47,977 bases of DNA from positions 1 through 47,977 of the forward strand of contig CDMY01000499.1 of the NCBI GenBank assembly GCA_001179505.1, in the 5' to 3' direction. The position numbers and the translations under genes were made by a program. The notes under the pieces are model-generated. The model was not told the DNA's origin. It made no database searches and saw nothing but the letters and a program-made list of their open reading frames with translations. Below, in pieces: positions 1 through 9,202 of this stretch (positions within the stretch are counted from its first letter, which is position 1; every line of letters begins with the position of its first letter). The DNA is from Vitrella brassicaformis. Lineage: Eukaryota; Sar; Vitrellaceae.

Positions 1-244
1 GGAAAGCATTCTGAGGAGACACGATCTTATCAGCCATCACCGAAGTGAGATCTGTGTTGATCACCCTTCATGATGTCATACATGGACAGAAACAACTTTG
101 ACTGACTGGCCAGTCCATCGGTCTTATTAAAGTAAAAGCACTCTTACTCTGGGACTTACCGCCCAGCAGATCCTCTATTCAGCTAACTACAGGAAAGGTC
201 CTCACCGGCCTTTTCGCACACCCCTGAATGCTGCCGCCAATGTC

Positions 245-1407
245 ATGGGCGACGCAGCCCAAGGAGCCGCACCGTATGTCGAGTTCCTTCCCCCGCTTGA
301 AGACCCTCCCGCCGAGGAGACGGCTGACCTTCCTGTCACCAAGAAGGAACTGTGGGACTTCCGCCGCCAGATGCGGGACGACACGTCCAAAGTCATCCAT
401 CATTGCAATGACTTGGTTGCATCACGCGAGCAAGAGGTCGCCGCCTTCGCCCACGCCTTGCGGGACCTCCAGACACGTTTCGAAGAGTTGGAGATGTCGA
501 TTGAGGGCCGCCGCGTCAGCGCGTACCTCAAAGCGAGAGAGTCCCTCGTGATCCGCCGTCACCTCTCCCGCATTTGCCCCAAGGACCCAAACAAGGACAT
601 CGACTTCTCCTCGCAAGAGGTGCACCGGATCAACTGGGCTGAGGCGAAGAAGATCGACAGCACTGCACTGGAGACGTCGATTCACAACGGCTGGAACGAC
701 CTCAGCGCGTCCGCAGACCCCCAAGACAAGCAGACGGCTCTCAACCTGCACCGTCTCTTACAAGAGATCAACCACGACAAGTGCCGTCATCAGGGGGTCC
801 ACACGGGGAAGGAGAGCATCTTGGCGTTTCTACAGCACGACGAGCGAACAGCCGCCGCCCCTCCACAAATCTCCCGCCCCTACCAGCTGCACATGCTGGA
901 ATACAAGGACAAGAGCGGCGTGAAGTTGGCAGACACAGTAGCGGGATTGGAGAAAGCCCTCAAACAAGACCGGTACGAGACACACACACACTCTCTTTCG
1001 TGGGCTGTTCTCTCTGTGTCTCCCGTTACTCAACCCGTTCGGGCCTCAACTGTTGGGCTGTTCGCCTTCTCGGGCCTTCGTGCCCTTCTCATCCTCAGCG
1101 AGCTTGGCTCGCTTCTCTTTTTTGTTTATGTCACTGTTTGCTCTTCTTCTGAGTTCTCCCGTCAGTGTCGCCGGTGGCGGTCAAACGCTCCATCACCTCG
1201 ACTCCAAGTCCGTCTCCCGCACTCAAGGCCGCCAAAAAGTACGACGGTCCTTGTCTCAACTGCAAAGTCGGTGGCGTTGAGGCGATGCACGACTTCAACT
1301 ACTGCCGAGACGTGCTCAAAAACCCCTGCCGCATCGAGTGCCTGGCATGCAAGAAAACTGGACGACCCGCGCAGCTGCACTGGATGCATCCTGATCACTG
1401 CAATTCG
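245..1407 (+). CDS. Gag-like protein of the retrotransposon (reading frame changes inside)
   Basis: The start is the ATG at 245. The first 240 or so codons read as an acidic, helical protein with charged stretches typical of a gag-like structural protein. From about 973 that frame degenerates into hydrophobic low-complexity sequence. A second frame opening near 1165 encodes a cysteine/histidine-rich segment (CLNC...HDFNYC...CLAC...HWMHPDHC, about 1243-1400) that looks like a zinc-binding nucleic-acid motif of a Gag C-terminus. The two halves are therefore probably joined by splicing (GT at 973 and AG at 1165 are visible, but that exact pair does not keep the frame) or by frameshifting. A good donor-like GTGCGT at 1408 follows the last cysteine, suggesting further splicing toward the reverse transcriptase. 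The function is assigned mainly from position. Confidence 0.55.
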
Positions 1408-1957
1408 GTGCGTGTTTCCTACAACCTCCCTCCCCTCTCACACCTCCCTCCGTAGTCTGTCTCTCGCTTGATTCCATCATGAGACTCTTCTTGAGGGCTC
1501 CTTAAATGCTCTTCCATCCCGTCTCTCCCCTATTAAACAAATCCTGACTCGCCCCACTCTCTCTTCAGTCGCTCGGGGAGGTTCCTCTACTCGCTCACTC
1601 AGGGATGGTTTCCCTTTCTCTACTCAGTCACTCGGGGATGGTTTCCCCTTCAGTCGATGTGGTCGTTCTCGCTCACTGTCTCACCCTTCGATCTCTACCT
1701 CACTTACTTACTTATGTGTTCACTCACCTCTCTCACCTCGCTCGACAACACTCAGCTGCTCAACTGATGTCTCTCGCTCGCTTTGGTTGGTGTGTGATGT
1801 TTGTTTATTGTTTCCTCTCTCTCATTCTCACTTTCTCCTCTTCCTGTTCTCCAGCTCTCTGTCCTTGTGTGTCTCAAGTGTGAGTCCTGTCAGGCGGTTT
1901 GTGTTCACGCCTCACGTTGCCTCACCCCCCTCACCCTCTCCTCTCGCGACGCCTCCC
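1408..1957 (+). other. Non-coding stretch between gag and pol, possibly intronic
   Basis: This stretch is pyrimidine-rich (CTCTC, TCACTC) with an imperfect direct repeat around 1605-1655 (the words CAGTCACTCGGGGATGG and CACTCAGGGATGG). No conserved protein is seen in it, although the reverse-transcriptase frame stays open from 1787. It begins with a donor-like GTGCGT and contains several AG sites after pyrimidine tracts, so it could be an intron or a leader between the two ORFs. Confidence 0.4.
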
Positions 1958-4117
1958 ATGGAAGTGTCCTCTGATCAGTCCTCTCTTCCCATCGACGTGT
2001 CTCGTCGTATTCTCACGCTCGAGGATCTGCCCCCGCTGTTCCGCGAAGGCCTCGGCTTCTCGACTGTCACTCTTCCTTCAAACAACCCCTCTCTCCCTTG
2101 GCGCAATGGGCGCCGTCTCTCGGGTTCAACAGCGAGTCAAATGGGTATTCTTCCGGCCGTCTGTCGTGCTTGGGACGAGGGGATCTCTCTTTTGGTTGTT
2201 CGCCAAGTCGAGGCTTTCGAGCGACGAAATTACAAGTCGGTGGACGCGGTTCGTCCTGAAGTTGGGAGGGAACTCGATCGTCTTGCAGAAAAAGGCTGGA
2301 TCGAAGAATGTGCACATCGCCCTCATGTGGTCAGCCCACTGGGAGCCGTCCGCAAAGCAAACGGGAAGATCCGCATCATTATGGACCTGACCATCTCGGG
2401 GGTGAATGCATGTTTATTCGTCCCCCCCATGTCTCTCCCCTCTATCTACGACGCATTACGAATGCTCAAACGAGGCTTCTATCAAGCCAAACTCGACCTT
2501 CGTGACGGTTACTTGCACTTGCCAGTGCGGCCTGACGAATGTGATCTTCTTGGCTTTCGTCATCCTGTCTCTCAGAAGTATTTTCGTTATCGTTTTGCCC
2601 CCTTCTGCGTGTCCACTTTGCCGTGGATTTTCGTTCGTTGCATGTTCTTCTTACAGCGTTGGCTGTTTCAGCGGGGCCTTCGATCGGTCATTGTCTATCT
2701 CGATGACTGGTACACCTGCGGTCCTTCTCTCGCCGATGTCTCGCAAGCAAAGGCCCTCATTCAGACCGCTCTCTCTCGACCCGGTTGGGAAGAGGCCTCA
2801 GACAAAGCCAAAGGGCCAGATCAGCTCGTATCGTTTGTCGGTTTCCTCATTAACACGCTCACGCTAATGCTCTCGATTACAGAGAAAAAAAGGCAGAAAA
2901 TCGTGTCTCTGCTCGACGACATCCTCGAGTGTGCTACCGTCGGCCATGTCAACTTCCAGAAGCTACTCAAACTCATGGGCTCTTGTTGTCATATTGCAGA
3001 CATCGTTCCCTTCAGCCCAGCCCGTCTACGCGCCGCGTGGTCTTTCGCAGCCTTTCATCAGGCGCGTCTCAAGTGGCAGTCGCCCTCCAAAGGATCAGAC
3101 GACACGACCACCGTTCCCCTCCCTCGAGAAGACTCTATCTGGAGAGATCTCCGTTGGTGGCGTCGAAAGTTGTCAACACGGCCCGAGCGGAAGCTACATG
3201 AGGCACCGGATGGCACTCTGTACATCTGGGAACCAAAAGCAGATCCCCTGCGTCTCTTTCCACCTGACCTGCGGTCGGCGGACCCAGTCGTGGCTACCTC
3301 TTCTTCGGAAGTCATTGTCGTTTTTACCGATGCTTCGGACTCCGGCTGGGGTGCGGTTTGGGGTCATCAGTCGTTGCATGGCCGTTGGTTCAAGTCCGCA
3401 CTGCGTCGGTCCCCACCTTCAATCAACTGGCGCGAGTTGATGTCCTTCGTTTTCGCTGCTCAGCGTTGGGCTCAACAATGGTATGGGCGTCGTATCCTTC
3501 TCCGTACAGACAGCACAGCAGTTACGGCATGGATCAACAAGAGACATTCGGCATTCAAGGGCATCATGCGCACTCTTTTCGAGCTCTTCAACCTACTCGG
3601 CAAGTTCCAAGTGGAGCTTCTCGCTCTTCACATCTCGGGTACCGACAACATTGCGGCGGATGCCTTATCTCGTGGCCATAAAGTGGGATCCGACTGTTTG
3701 TTTCGTCTCAACCCACGCTCTCTGCAATCAATCGCTCGCGATTTTCACGTGCGCTTCGCGGCTCACTTTGGTCTTGTCGATCCCAGTTGGGAGAGTCTCA
3801 AGATTCGTCACGTCTCTTTCCGTCCCTCGTGCCCCATCAGCGATATCCCGTCCCCCCTGATTGTCTCTCTCTTTCATCCGCGTGTGGCGAGGGACATGCT
3901 CGACTTCGTTCAGGCTCTTCGTCTTCACACTTCTCAGCGTATCTTCATTCTCACCCCCTTCCCTTTCCCTCCAAACACTCACCAGTTCTTTCTCAAACTC
4001 AAGCCTCGCCGCCAGTGGCGTGCAGGCTCTCGTATTCTCGATATGTGGCTGCCGTGTGTGAATCGATGGACGATCAAACAAGAGTTACCATGGGACCTCT
4101 GGTTGTTTGTTTTTTGA
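1958..4117 (+). CDS. Reverse transcriptase - RNase H of DIRS-type retrotransposon
   Basis: This polyprotein copies the element RNA into DNA and removes the RNA strand. The open frame reaches back to 1787, but the ATG at 1958 begins the first ordinary protein sequence, giving 719 residues. The reverse-transcriptase region shows the finger motif IRIIMDL (about 2371), the YQAKLDLRDGY motif (about 2479) and the catalytic YLDD box at about 2696 (VIVYLDDWY). RNase H follows, with FTDASDSGWGAVWG (about 3328), the WREL glutamate motif (about 3430), LRTDSTAVTAW (about 3502) and SGTDNIAADALSR (about 3637). These are its expected acidic catalytic positions. There is no aspartic protease or DDE integrase, as is usual for DIRS elements. 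The last 52 bases overlap the recombinase ORF in another frame. No internal stop is present. Confidence 0.92.
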   Translation: MEVSSDQSSLPIDVSRRILTLEDLPPLFREGLGFSTVTLPSNNPSLPWRNGRRLSGSTASQMGILPAVCRAWDEGISLLVVRQVEAFERRNYKSVDAVRPEVGRELDRLAEKGWIEECAHRPHVVSPLGAVRKANGKIRIIMDLTISGVNACLFVPPMSLPSIYDALRMLKRGFYQAKLDLRDGYLHLPVRPDECDLLGFRHPVSQKYFRYRFAPFCVSTLPWIFVRCMFFLQRWLFQRGLRSVIVYLDDWYTCGPSLADVSQAKALIQTALSRPGWEEASDKAKGPDQLVSFVGFLINTLTLMLSITEKKRQKIVSLLDDILECATVGHVNFQKLLKLMGSCCHIADIVPFSPARLRAAWSFAAFHQARLKWQSPSKGSDDTTTVPLPREDSIWRDLRWWRRKLSTRPERKLHEAPDGTLYIWEPKADPLRLFPPDLRSADPVVATSSSEVIVVFTDASDSGWGAVWGHQSLHGRWFKSALRRSPPSINWRELMSFVFAAQRWAQQWYGRRILLRTDSTAVTAWINKRHSAFKGIMRTLFELFNLLGKFQVELLALHISGTDNIAADALSRGHKVGSDCLFRLNPRSLQSIARDFHVRFAAHFGLVDPSWESLKIRHVSFRPSCPISDIPSPLIVSLFHPRVARDMLDFVQALRLHTSQRIFILTPFPFPPNTHQFFLKLKPRRQWRAGSRILDMWLPCVNRWTIKQELPWDLWLFVF

Positions 4118-5190
4118 TGTCTCTTTGCCTCAGCACGTGTCCCACTTGTGGTGGCTCGGGGGTGATGCGCGTTGCCTCTCATTATCAAGCTTTCACGTTC
4201 GAAATCGCGTGCCCGTGCTCTGTTCTCTCAGTGGTTCCTCCGTCGACCTCCCTCCCCTCTATCTCGTCCCTCACAAATCAAATCCGCAGCATCTTCTCTT
4301 CGGCTTACGCCGAATCGACCCTCAACAAATACAGCTCGTCCATCAAACATGTCCCCGATGTCCTCCTCCCCCTCGACTCTCCCGCTAAAGTCCTGGTCGC
4401 CTTCACCAACCTCAAGATGTCTCTTCCAGCGAACAAGACTTTGAGTTGGTCTCGTGTCTCTGGCATCATGTCGGCTGTCAGCTGTTTTCACAGAGTCAGA
4501 AACCTCCCCCCTCCGCCATTCAACGAGCCACTCGTCAAGCTCTTGCTCACGGGCCTTCGCAAACAATGCGACAATACATCCCATCACAGTTTGCCGGTCC
4601 CAGCGAAGGTCTTCACCGAGTTGCTTCGTTATTGGACGTCTAAGAGGACGTATGACGGCCTGCGGAATGCGGCTATTGCCTGTCTGCAGTTTTTTGCAAT
4701 GCGTCGGTCTCGGGAGGTGTTGAGTCTTCAGCGCAATCATCTGGTGCGAGACAGCGACGGCTACAAGATTGTGGTCGACAGGCAGAAGAACGACCCATAT
4801 GGCAAGGGCCAAGTCGTTCCCCTCCCGCACTCGTCTCCTCTTTGTCCTCGCGTCACTTTTCTTCTCGATCAATTCATGCTACTCGCACCACAGTCCACTA
4901 ATGCCCCCCTTTTCCAGTCAACCATGGGTAGTCGCTGGTCCGGCAACACACTGTCGTATGATGCGTGGCGTGCTGCATTGAAACGCGCCGTCCTCGTCAT
5001 CGATCCTTCCGTCAAAGCCACTTCGCACTCTCTCAGGAAAGGCGGGGCTCAATGGGCTATGGATAACGGCGTCCCAGATGATATGATTTGTTACATTGGG
5101 GGATGGGCTCACTCTGCCGCCGTGTGGCGGTTATATGCGCAACGCTCTGTCACAGCGATTCGTGACATGCTTACAAAACTCAATTTCTGA
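4066..5190 (+). CDS. Tyrosine recombinase of DIRS-type retrotransposon
   Basis: This enzyme would insert the circular DNA copy of the element by strand exchange through a phosphotyrosine. The frame is open from 3787, but 4066 is the first convincing ATG, giving 374 residues; translation might instead come from the upstream pol ORF by frameshifting. The N-terminal SAM-like DNA-binding part is around 4260-4560 (SAYAESTLNKYSSSIKH). The catalytic part has the first arginine in FAMRRSREVLSL (about 4696), the HxxR box in SHSLRKGG (about 5026) and the histidine plus nucleophile region GGWAHSAAVWRLYAQ (about 5098-5142). These are the R-H-R-H-Y residues expected of the family. The overlap with the reverse-transcriptase ORF is typical of compact pol genes. 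Confidence 0.9.
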   Translation: MDDQTRVTMGPLVVCFLMSLCLSTCPTCGGSGVMRVASHYQAFTFEIACPCSVLSVVPPSTSLPSISSLTNQIRSIFSSAYAESTLNKYSSSIKHVPDVLLPLDSPAKVLVAFTNLKMSLPANKTLSWSRVSGIMSAVSCFHRVRNLPPPPFNEPLVKLLLTGLRKQCDNTSHHSLPVPAKVFTELLRYWTSKRTYDGLRNAAIACLQFFAMRRSREVLSLQRNHLVRDSDGYKIVVDRQKNDPYGKGQVVPLPHSSPLCPRVTFLLDQFMLLAPQSTNAPLFQSTMGSRWSGNTLSYDAWRAALKRAVLVIDPSVKATSHSLRKGGAQWAMDNGVPDDMICYIGGWAHSAAVWRLYAQRSVTAIRDMLTKLNF

Positions 5191-5403
5191 CAGTTGGTCG
5201 AATTACGTCCATGTGTCGATTCCCATCTCTCTCCCCGTCCTCCTTTTCTCTCGCTCCTCCTCCTCCCCTCTCTCTCTCGGTTCCTCGGCTTTCGGCCTCT
5301 GGGCCTTGGCCTCTGTCTCTCAAGCGGTTGTCTCTCGCCATCCGCTGGTGGTGTCTCTCTTTCTTGCCTGGTGGCTCCCTTCGTCGCCCGTGGCACGTTG
5401 GCG
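5191..5403. other. Retrotransposon 3' non-coding region
   Basis: Between the recombinase stop and the first direct repeat the sequence is rich in CTCTC and CCTC. It shows no coding signal and no poly(A) tract; DIRS elements normally lack one. Confidence 0.5.
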
Positions 5404-5503
5404 GTTGGCGGGTTCGCCGATACAGGGCGTCGTTTGACACACCCGGCGACACGGCAACCGTACGTTGTGAGTGTGGAAGCTGCGAGGAGGAAGCCGGGGC
5501 GAA
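5404..5503 (+). repeat. 100-bp direct repeat, left copy (candidate B1)
   Basis: Identical over 100 bases to 5760-5859 (offset 356). It begins GTTGGCGGGTTCGCC and ends GCCGGGGCGAA. Its place right after the recombinase fits repeat B1 of a split-direct-repeat element. Confidence 0.9.
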
Positions 5504-5580
5504 GCGGACTGCGGAGGACTGTCAAGTCCGCAGCAGGAAGTTTCGCCCGGCGACCGAGCAGCGTCGTCGTTGAGTCGTGT

Positions 5581-5635
5581 AACGTATCTGCACTGATTGA
5601 TCGGTGTGAAACGTATCTGCACTGATTGATCGGTG
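5581..5635 (+). repeat. Tandem duplication, 29-bp period
   Basis: The unit starting AACGTATCTGCACTGATTG occurs at 5581 and again at 5610. The first 26 bases match exactly. It lies within the 256-bp spacer (candidate A2) between the two 100-bp repeats. Confidence 0.85.
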
Positions 5636-5759
5636 CGAGGACACAGACAGAGTCGTCTGGTGTCCGTCCTTTCTTTCGCGTCCCTCCCTCCCGCCCACTC
5701 TTTTTTCAGATCACGAAGATCCGTCAGCGCGCCCCCCTGAGTTTTACACTCAGGTTCGT

Positions 5760-5859
5760 GTTGGCGGGTTCGCCGATACAGGGCGTCGTTTGACACACCC
5801 GGCGACACGGCAACCGTACGTTGTGAGTGTGGAAGCTGCGAGGAGGAAGCCGGGGCGAA
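5760..5859 (+). repeat. 100-bp direct repeat, right copy (candidate B2, element end)
   Basis: Exact copy of 5404-5503. Sequence after 5859 turns AT-rich and unrelated, so 5859 is the likely right boundary of the retrotransposon. Confidence 0.9.
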
Positions 5860-6233
5860 TAGTGAGATATTCTTTTACATTATCCCATCATATATGAAGA
5901 ATATCCGTACTGGATCTGTCCGTTGCCGTGTGGAGAGTCAGTCGTTCGTGCCTGAGTGAGCGTATGTATGCCTGCGAATGTCTGTGCGTGGCTGTCTGTC
6001 ACTGTCGTGGCTTTCTCGGTTAGTTGTGGATTGGGCGGTCGTGTCTGAGTTCGTTCTCATTCATGGTCTGTATGTATGTATGTACGTACGTAGTGTGCCG
6101 AGGGGCTCATGCAGACAGCCGTGTACCTCGCCTGAGTGCCTCGTCGCTCAGAGATCTCAGTGATAAGAGGCAGTCGAAGTGATTGACCGACGGAGCTTCG
6201 AGCTGCCTCTGTGAGCTTGGCATCTGCGCCTGG
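5860..6233. other. Intergenic, upstream of the secreted-protein gene
   Basis: It contains a short (GTAT)n/(CGTA)n tract around 6070-6090 and otherwise no recognisable element. It probably holds the promoter and 5' leader of the gene starting at 6234. Confidence 0.4.
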
Positions 6234-6789
6234 ATGAAGATCTTGTTGAACAGCATCCAGGCTGCTGTTGGCAGCCTCCTGCTGCTGGTGTTTCCACTGA
6301 CGGTTCTCGCCTTCCGCCCTTCTCGCAGCATCGTCAGACCGTCGCCTCGCCACTCCCGCCCTCTCGCACACCCACCAACCACCGATGTGCGGCCACATGT
6401 CATGGCTCGCGTGTCCAACGCGCTGCGTCGCCCCCTCGAGCGTCTCAAGAAGGACATCAGCCGGAAGACAGGAGAGACAGCAATATCGGTCAACCGATGG
6501 ATATCCGAGGAGGGTGACCAGGGGGGGACGTCTGCAACATCGGTCGACCGATTTATATCCGAGGAGCGTGGCCAGGGGGTGACGTCTTACCAGAACCTGA
6601 TTCTGCACAAGGATGAGATCCTGGACACCTTCATCTACAAGTGGCTTAGCGAGAACCGCAAGTTCGTCCCTGTGACCATTTTCGAAAACTTCGCCGGCCA
6701 GGCACTCTTCAACAGCGGCTTTGAGAAGGGCTGGACTTACCAGTATGTGTGTATGCTGCATGACAGCCGTCGACAGGGAGTGCACATGG

Positions 6790-6824
<35 letters not shown>

Positions 6825-7615
6825 TTTGTCAGGCGCACGTGTGACTACCACATGCACCAGCAGGTTGAGGCGTTGGGGGAGATAGTCGAGACGCGGCCCC
6901 TTGATCGGGTGGGTGTGAGAAAACAGAGAGAGAGAAAGAAAGACACTCAGTGAGTGAGGGGATCGATCGGTTGGTGCGGTGCGGTGCGGTGCGGTGCGTG
7001 TGTGCTGGCAGCTGGTGGATCGCAAGCTGCGTGTGATGTTCGATGCCTACAATAGATGCTGCAAAGATGAACGAACCTTCGCCGAGTTCTACAAGGGCCT
7101 GGTGGACGAGATCAGCAAACGTAGGTATCTGTGTGGGGGGGGGATTGGTTCAACTCGCGCGCATCGTCAAGCGTGTCAGTCTTCTCTGCCCTCTCTCTCT
7201 CTCTCTCTCTCTGTGAATGTGTGTGTGTGTGTGTGTGTGTGTGTTACATCTATCAGCTGAGCACAACTCGATGGGCTCGTATGTCGGCCCGCCAACGTCG
7301 ATATGTCTCAGCATGCCCCAAGACGACTTCTGCTGTGCGATGGTAAACCAGACAGCCACACACACTGGCAGCCAGACACACAGACGGCCACACACACAGA
7401 CAGCCGGAGAGAGAAACAGCGACCTGCCCACCGACTAATGACCCCCCTGTGTGTGTGTGTGTGTGTGTGTGCAGGAGATTATCTGCGGGTCGATGAGCTG
7501 GGGGACGTGGCGCAAGCTTCTGACAGACGAAGAACTAATGGCGATTCAGCAGTGGCAAGAGAACCTGCCCGCAGAGATCCGCTCAAGACAGACGACGTCA
7601 GCAGGTCGCGTGTAG
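6234..7615 (+). CDS. Secreted protein of unknown function, five exons
   Basis: Exons are 6234-6742, 6833-6908, 7012-7120, 7257-7342 and 7475-7615. All joins keep frame at GT-AG introns packed with CT and GT microsatellites, giving 306 residues. The N-terminus is a clear signal peptide (MKILLNSI followed by a hydrophobic LLLLVFPLTVLA core), then a basic Arg/Pro-rich stretch that could be a transit peptide. Residues about 75-115 hold a tandem repeat of roughly 18 residues (SVNRWISEEGDQGG then SVDRFISEERGQGV). The rest is a soluble, mixed-charge domain with several cysteines (for example AYNRCCKDERTF and DDFCCAM). I do not recognise a family. Its gene neighbour also encodes a secreted protein. 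Confidence 0.75.
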
Positions 7616-8311
7616 CGACCAGGAGGGAGTCGCCAACGGCACGGGCATGGTGCCATGCCGCACACGGGCCATCTCCAGATTTCTCGGCATGGCTCTTGGA
7701 ATAAGGGCGGGGGCGCGCCGGCGGCTGAGATCACCACCGCCAATCACGGCAGACCAGGTGAGTGCGAAGAACAGGAAAAAGATTCGCGCCATCGGTCTGC
7801 GATTGGAAGTATTCATTCAGATGGATGCGTACATGTGCTGGTGCGTAGCTGCCACTGAGTAGGCTCACCTCTTGCGAGGCACCGTTTGCGCAGCTGCTGA
7901 TCAGACAGACGGAGGCTCACAGACGATGCTGCAAGGAAAAAATATCGACAGAGGATGCAACAAGCTTGTGCTTTCGGATCTTCGTTTGCCTCACCGTCCT
8001 GATGCTCAGATGACCAGATCGGCACAAAACACGGTCTCTCCTCTACGGCACTTTTCTCGCCTAGCTTGGGAGGAGCGGTTTCACGAAATGTCCTAAGCGG
8101 CCTGCCTAGCTTGGCATCTGCGAGCTTAGCCACTGCGATTTCGGATGCGGACGCCATTCCAGCTTCATCTACCGCTTGCCTGACAGCGCCTGACTCCCTG
8201 ACTCGCACCTCTCGTCATCGGCACAGATCCGTCTGTCTCGATACTCGCTTCAGTGCTGCGCCTGGTTTGCCTGAAGCAGTCAGTGGCTTGGTTCAGCAGC
8301 GTTTTGGCAGG
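7616..8311. other. Intergenic region
   Basis: No coding exon is well supported here. A frame is open from 8066 into the next gene but has no ATG before 8312, so 8066-8311 is probably 5' leader. Confidence 0.4.
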
Positions 8312-8784
8312 ATGCTTGTTCTGAGAAGGCTGCTGGTGACTGTGTGTGTGTTGCTGCTCGGCACCTCCATCGCGTCGGGGCAGAGCGACGGCAGTGGCAA
8401 GAAGGACTCAGTGGGTCGGGAGCTGAGCTCTGACGAGCTCGAGGAGTACAAAAAGGACTTCATCGACTTTGACCTCAACGCTGATGGTACGCAGCCGAAG
8501 AACTCGCCTCACACCACTGCGACTGGGTTGGTGGTGGGTGGTGATGGGTGTGATGCAGGTCACATCGATGCGCAAGAGATCCGGATAGCGTTCAAGAATG
8601 ATATCCACCCTCGTGAGCTCTACCAGTTCTTCTTTGATGTCGACCAGGACGACTCGGGCACCGGTGAGCTGCTGAGGGGACGTGTTTGGATGTTACTGAC
8701 ACGTGTGTGTGCTCGGGTGTGTGCGCGTGGTGTGCAGTGACGATGGAGGAGTACATTGACTACGCCATCACTGTCGAGGGATGA
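8312..8784 (+). CDS. Small secreted EF-hand calcium-binding protein, three exons
   Basis: Exons 8312-8486, 8559-8663 and 8738-8784 join in frame to give 108 residues. A signal peptide (LVLRRLLVTVCVLLLG, cleavage near ASGQ) is followed by one EF-hand pair. Loop 1 is DLNADGHIDAQE, with D, N, D, G, I and E in the canonical 1, 3, 5, 6, 8 and 12 positions, and it is split by the first intron. Loop 2 is DQDDSGTVTMEE, also canonical, split by the second intron. Calcium binding is a firm family inference. The signal peptide suggests action in the secretory pathway, a plastid compartment or outside the cell, unlike cytosolic calmodulin. Each intron cuts an EF loop, which suggests the two hands arose by duplication. 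Confidence 0.85.
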
Positions 8785-9202
8785 GCGAGCGGTTTGACGG
8801 ACGTTTATGAGGCCGTACGTGTGTTGTGGGTGCATTCGCGCGCCGTCCGAGTGACTCTGAGTTGTGGCTGACTGACTGACTGACTGGATCCATGCATCAT
8901 GAGGTTTAAGTACTGGTGTGAATGCATTCATCACCCCTTTACCAGTCATCGATTGCACCACTTGTCAGTCGTCCTTGGGTCTATCAGCCAGCCAGACACA
9001 CATCCACGCCACACAGACGACGACACACTCCAAACCTGCCCACTTCCTTCGTCATACTCTTATCCCCCAAACAAACACGCCAATAATCACTTACCGACCT
9101 AATCAGCCACCTGTATAGACACACACACACACACACACGAGCCCACATTCCCAAACCACGTACATGGTGTCTGTCGACCTTTCGCACACCTGCTCTTGCG
9201 GC
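8785..9202. other. Convergent intergenic region
   Basis: This lies between the 3' ends of the EF-hand gene and the minus-strand gene. It holds (GACT)n at about 8867-8886 and (CA)n at about 9119-9138. No gene is seen. Confidence 0.4.

Larger units (their letters stand above)
1..5859 (+). mobile_element. Tyrosine-recombinase retrotransposon (DIRS order, PAT/Ngaro-like right end)
   Basis: The order gag-like ORF, reverse transcriptase-RNase H, tyrosine recombinase is seen directly and is the layout of DIRS-order elements, which integrate with a recombinase instead of a DDE integrase. The right end holds two copies of an exact 100-bp direct repeat (5404-5503 and 5760-5859) separated by 256 bp. 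This fits the B1-A2-B2 part of the split direct repeats known from PAT and Ngaro elements. In that model the left end should start with a copy (A1) of the 5504-5759 spacer. I do not find it in the first 244 bases, so the left end either lies upstream of the window or is truncated. The two pol ORFs are open over their full length, so the copy may be young. Confidence 0.85.

Noticed and set aside
5404-5859. The two 100-bp repeats as a classical LTR pair
   Set aside because: Both lie at the same (right) end, downstream of a tyrosine recombinase gene, and there is no DDE integrase or protease.
7191-7471. Open frames through GT/CT tracts, such as SLSLSLC or VCVCVCV peptides
   Set aside because: Microsatellites give stop-free frames by composition. 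They lie in introns bounded by GT and AG, and the joined exons read well without them.
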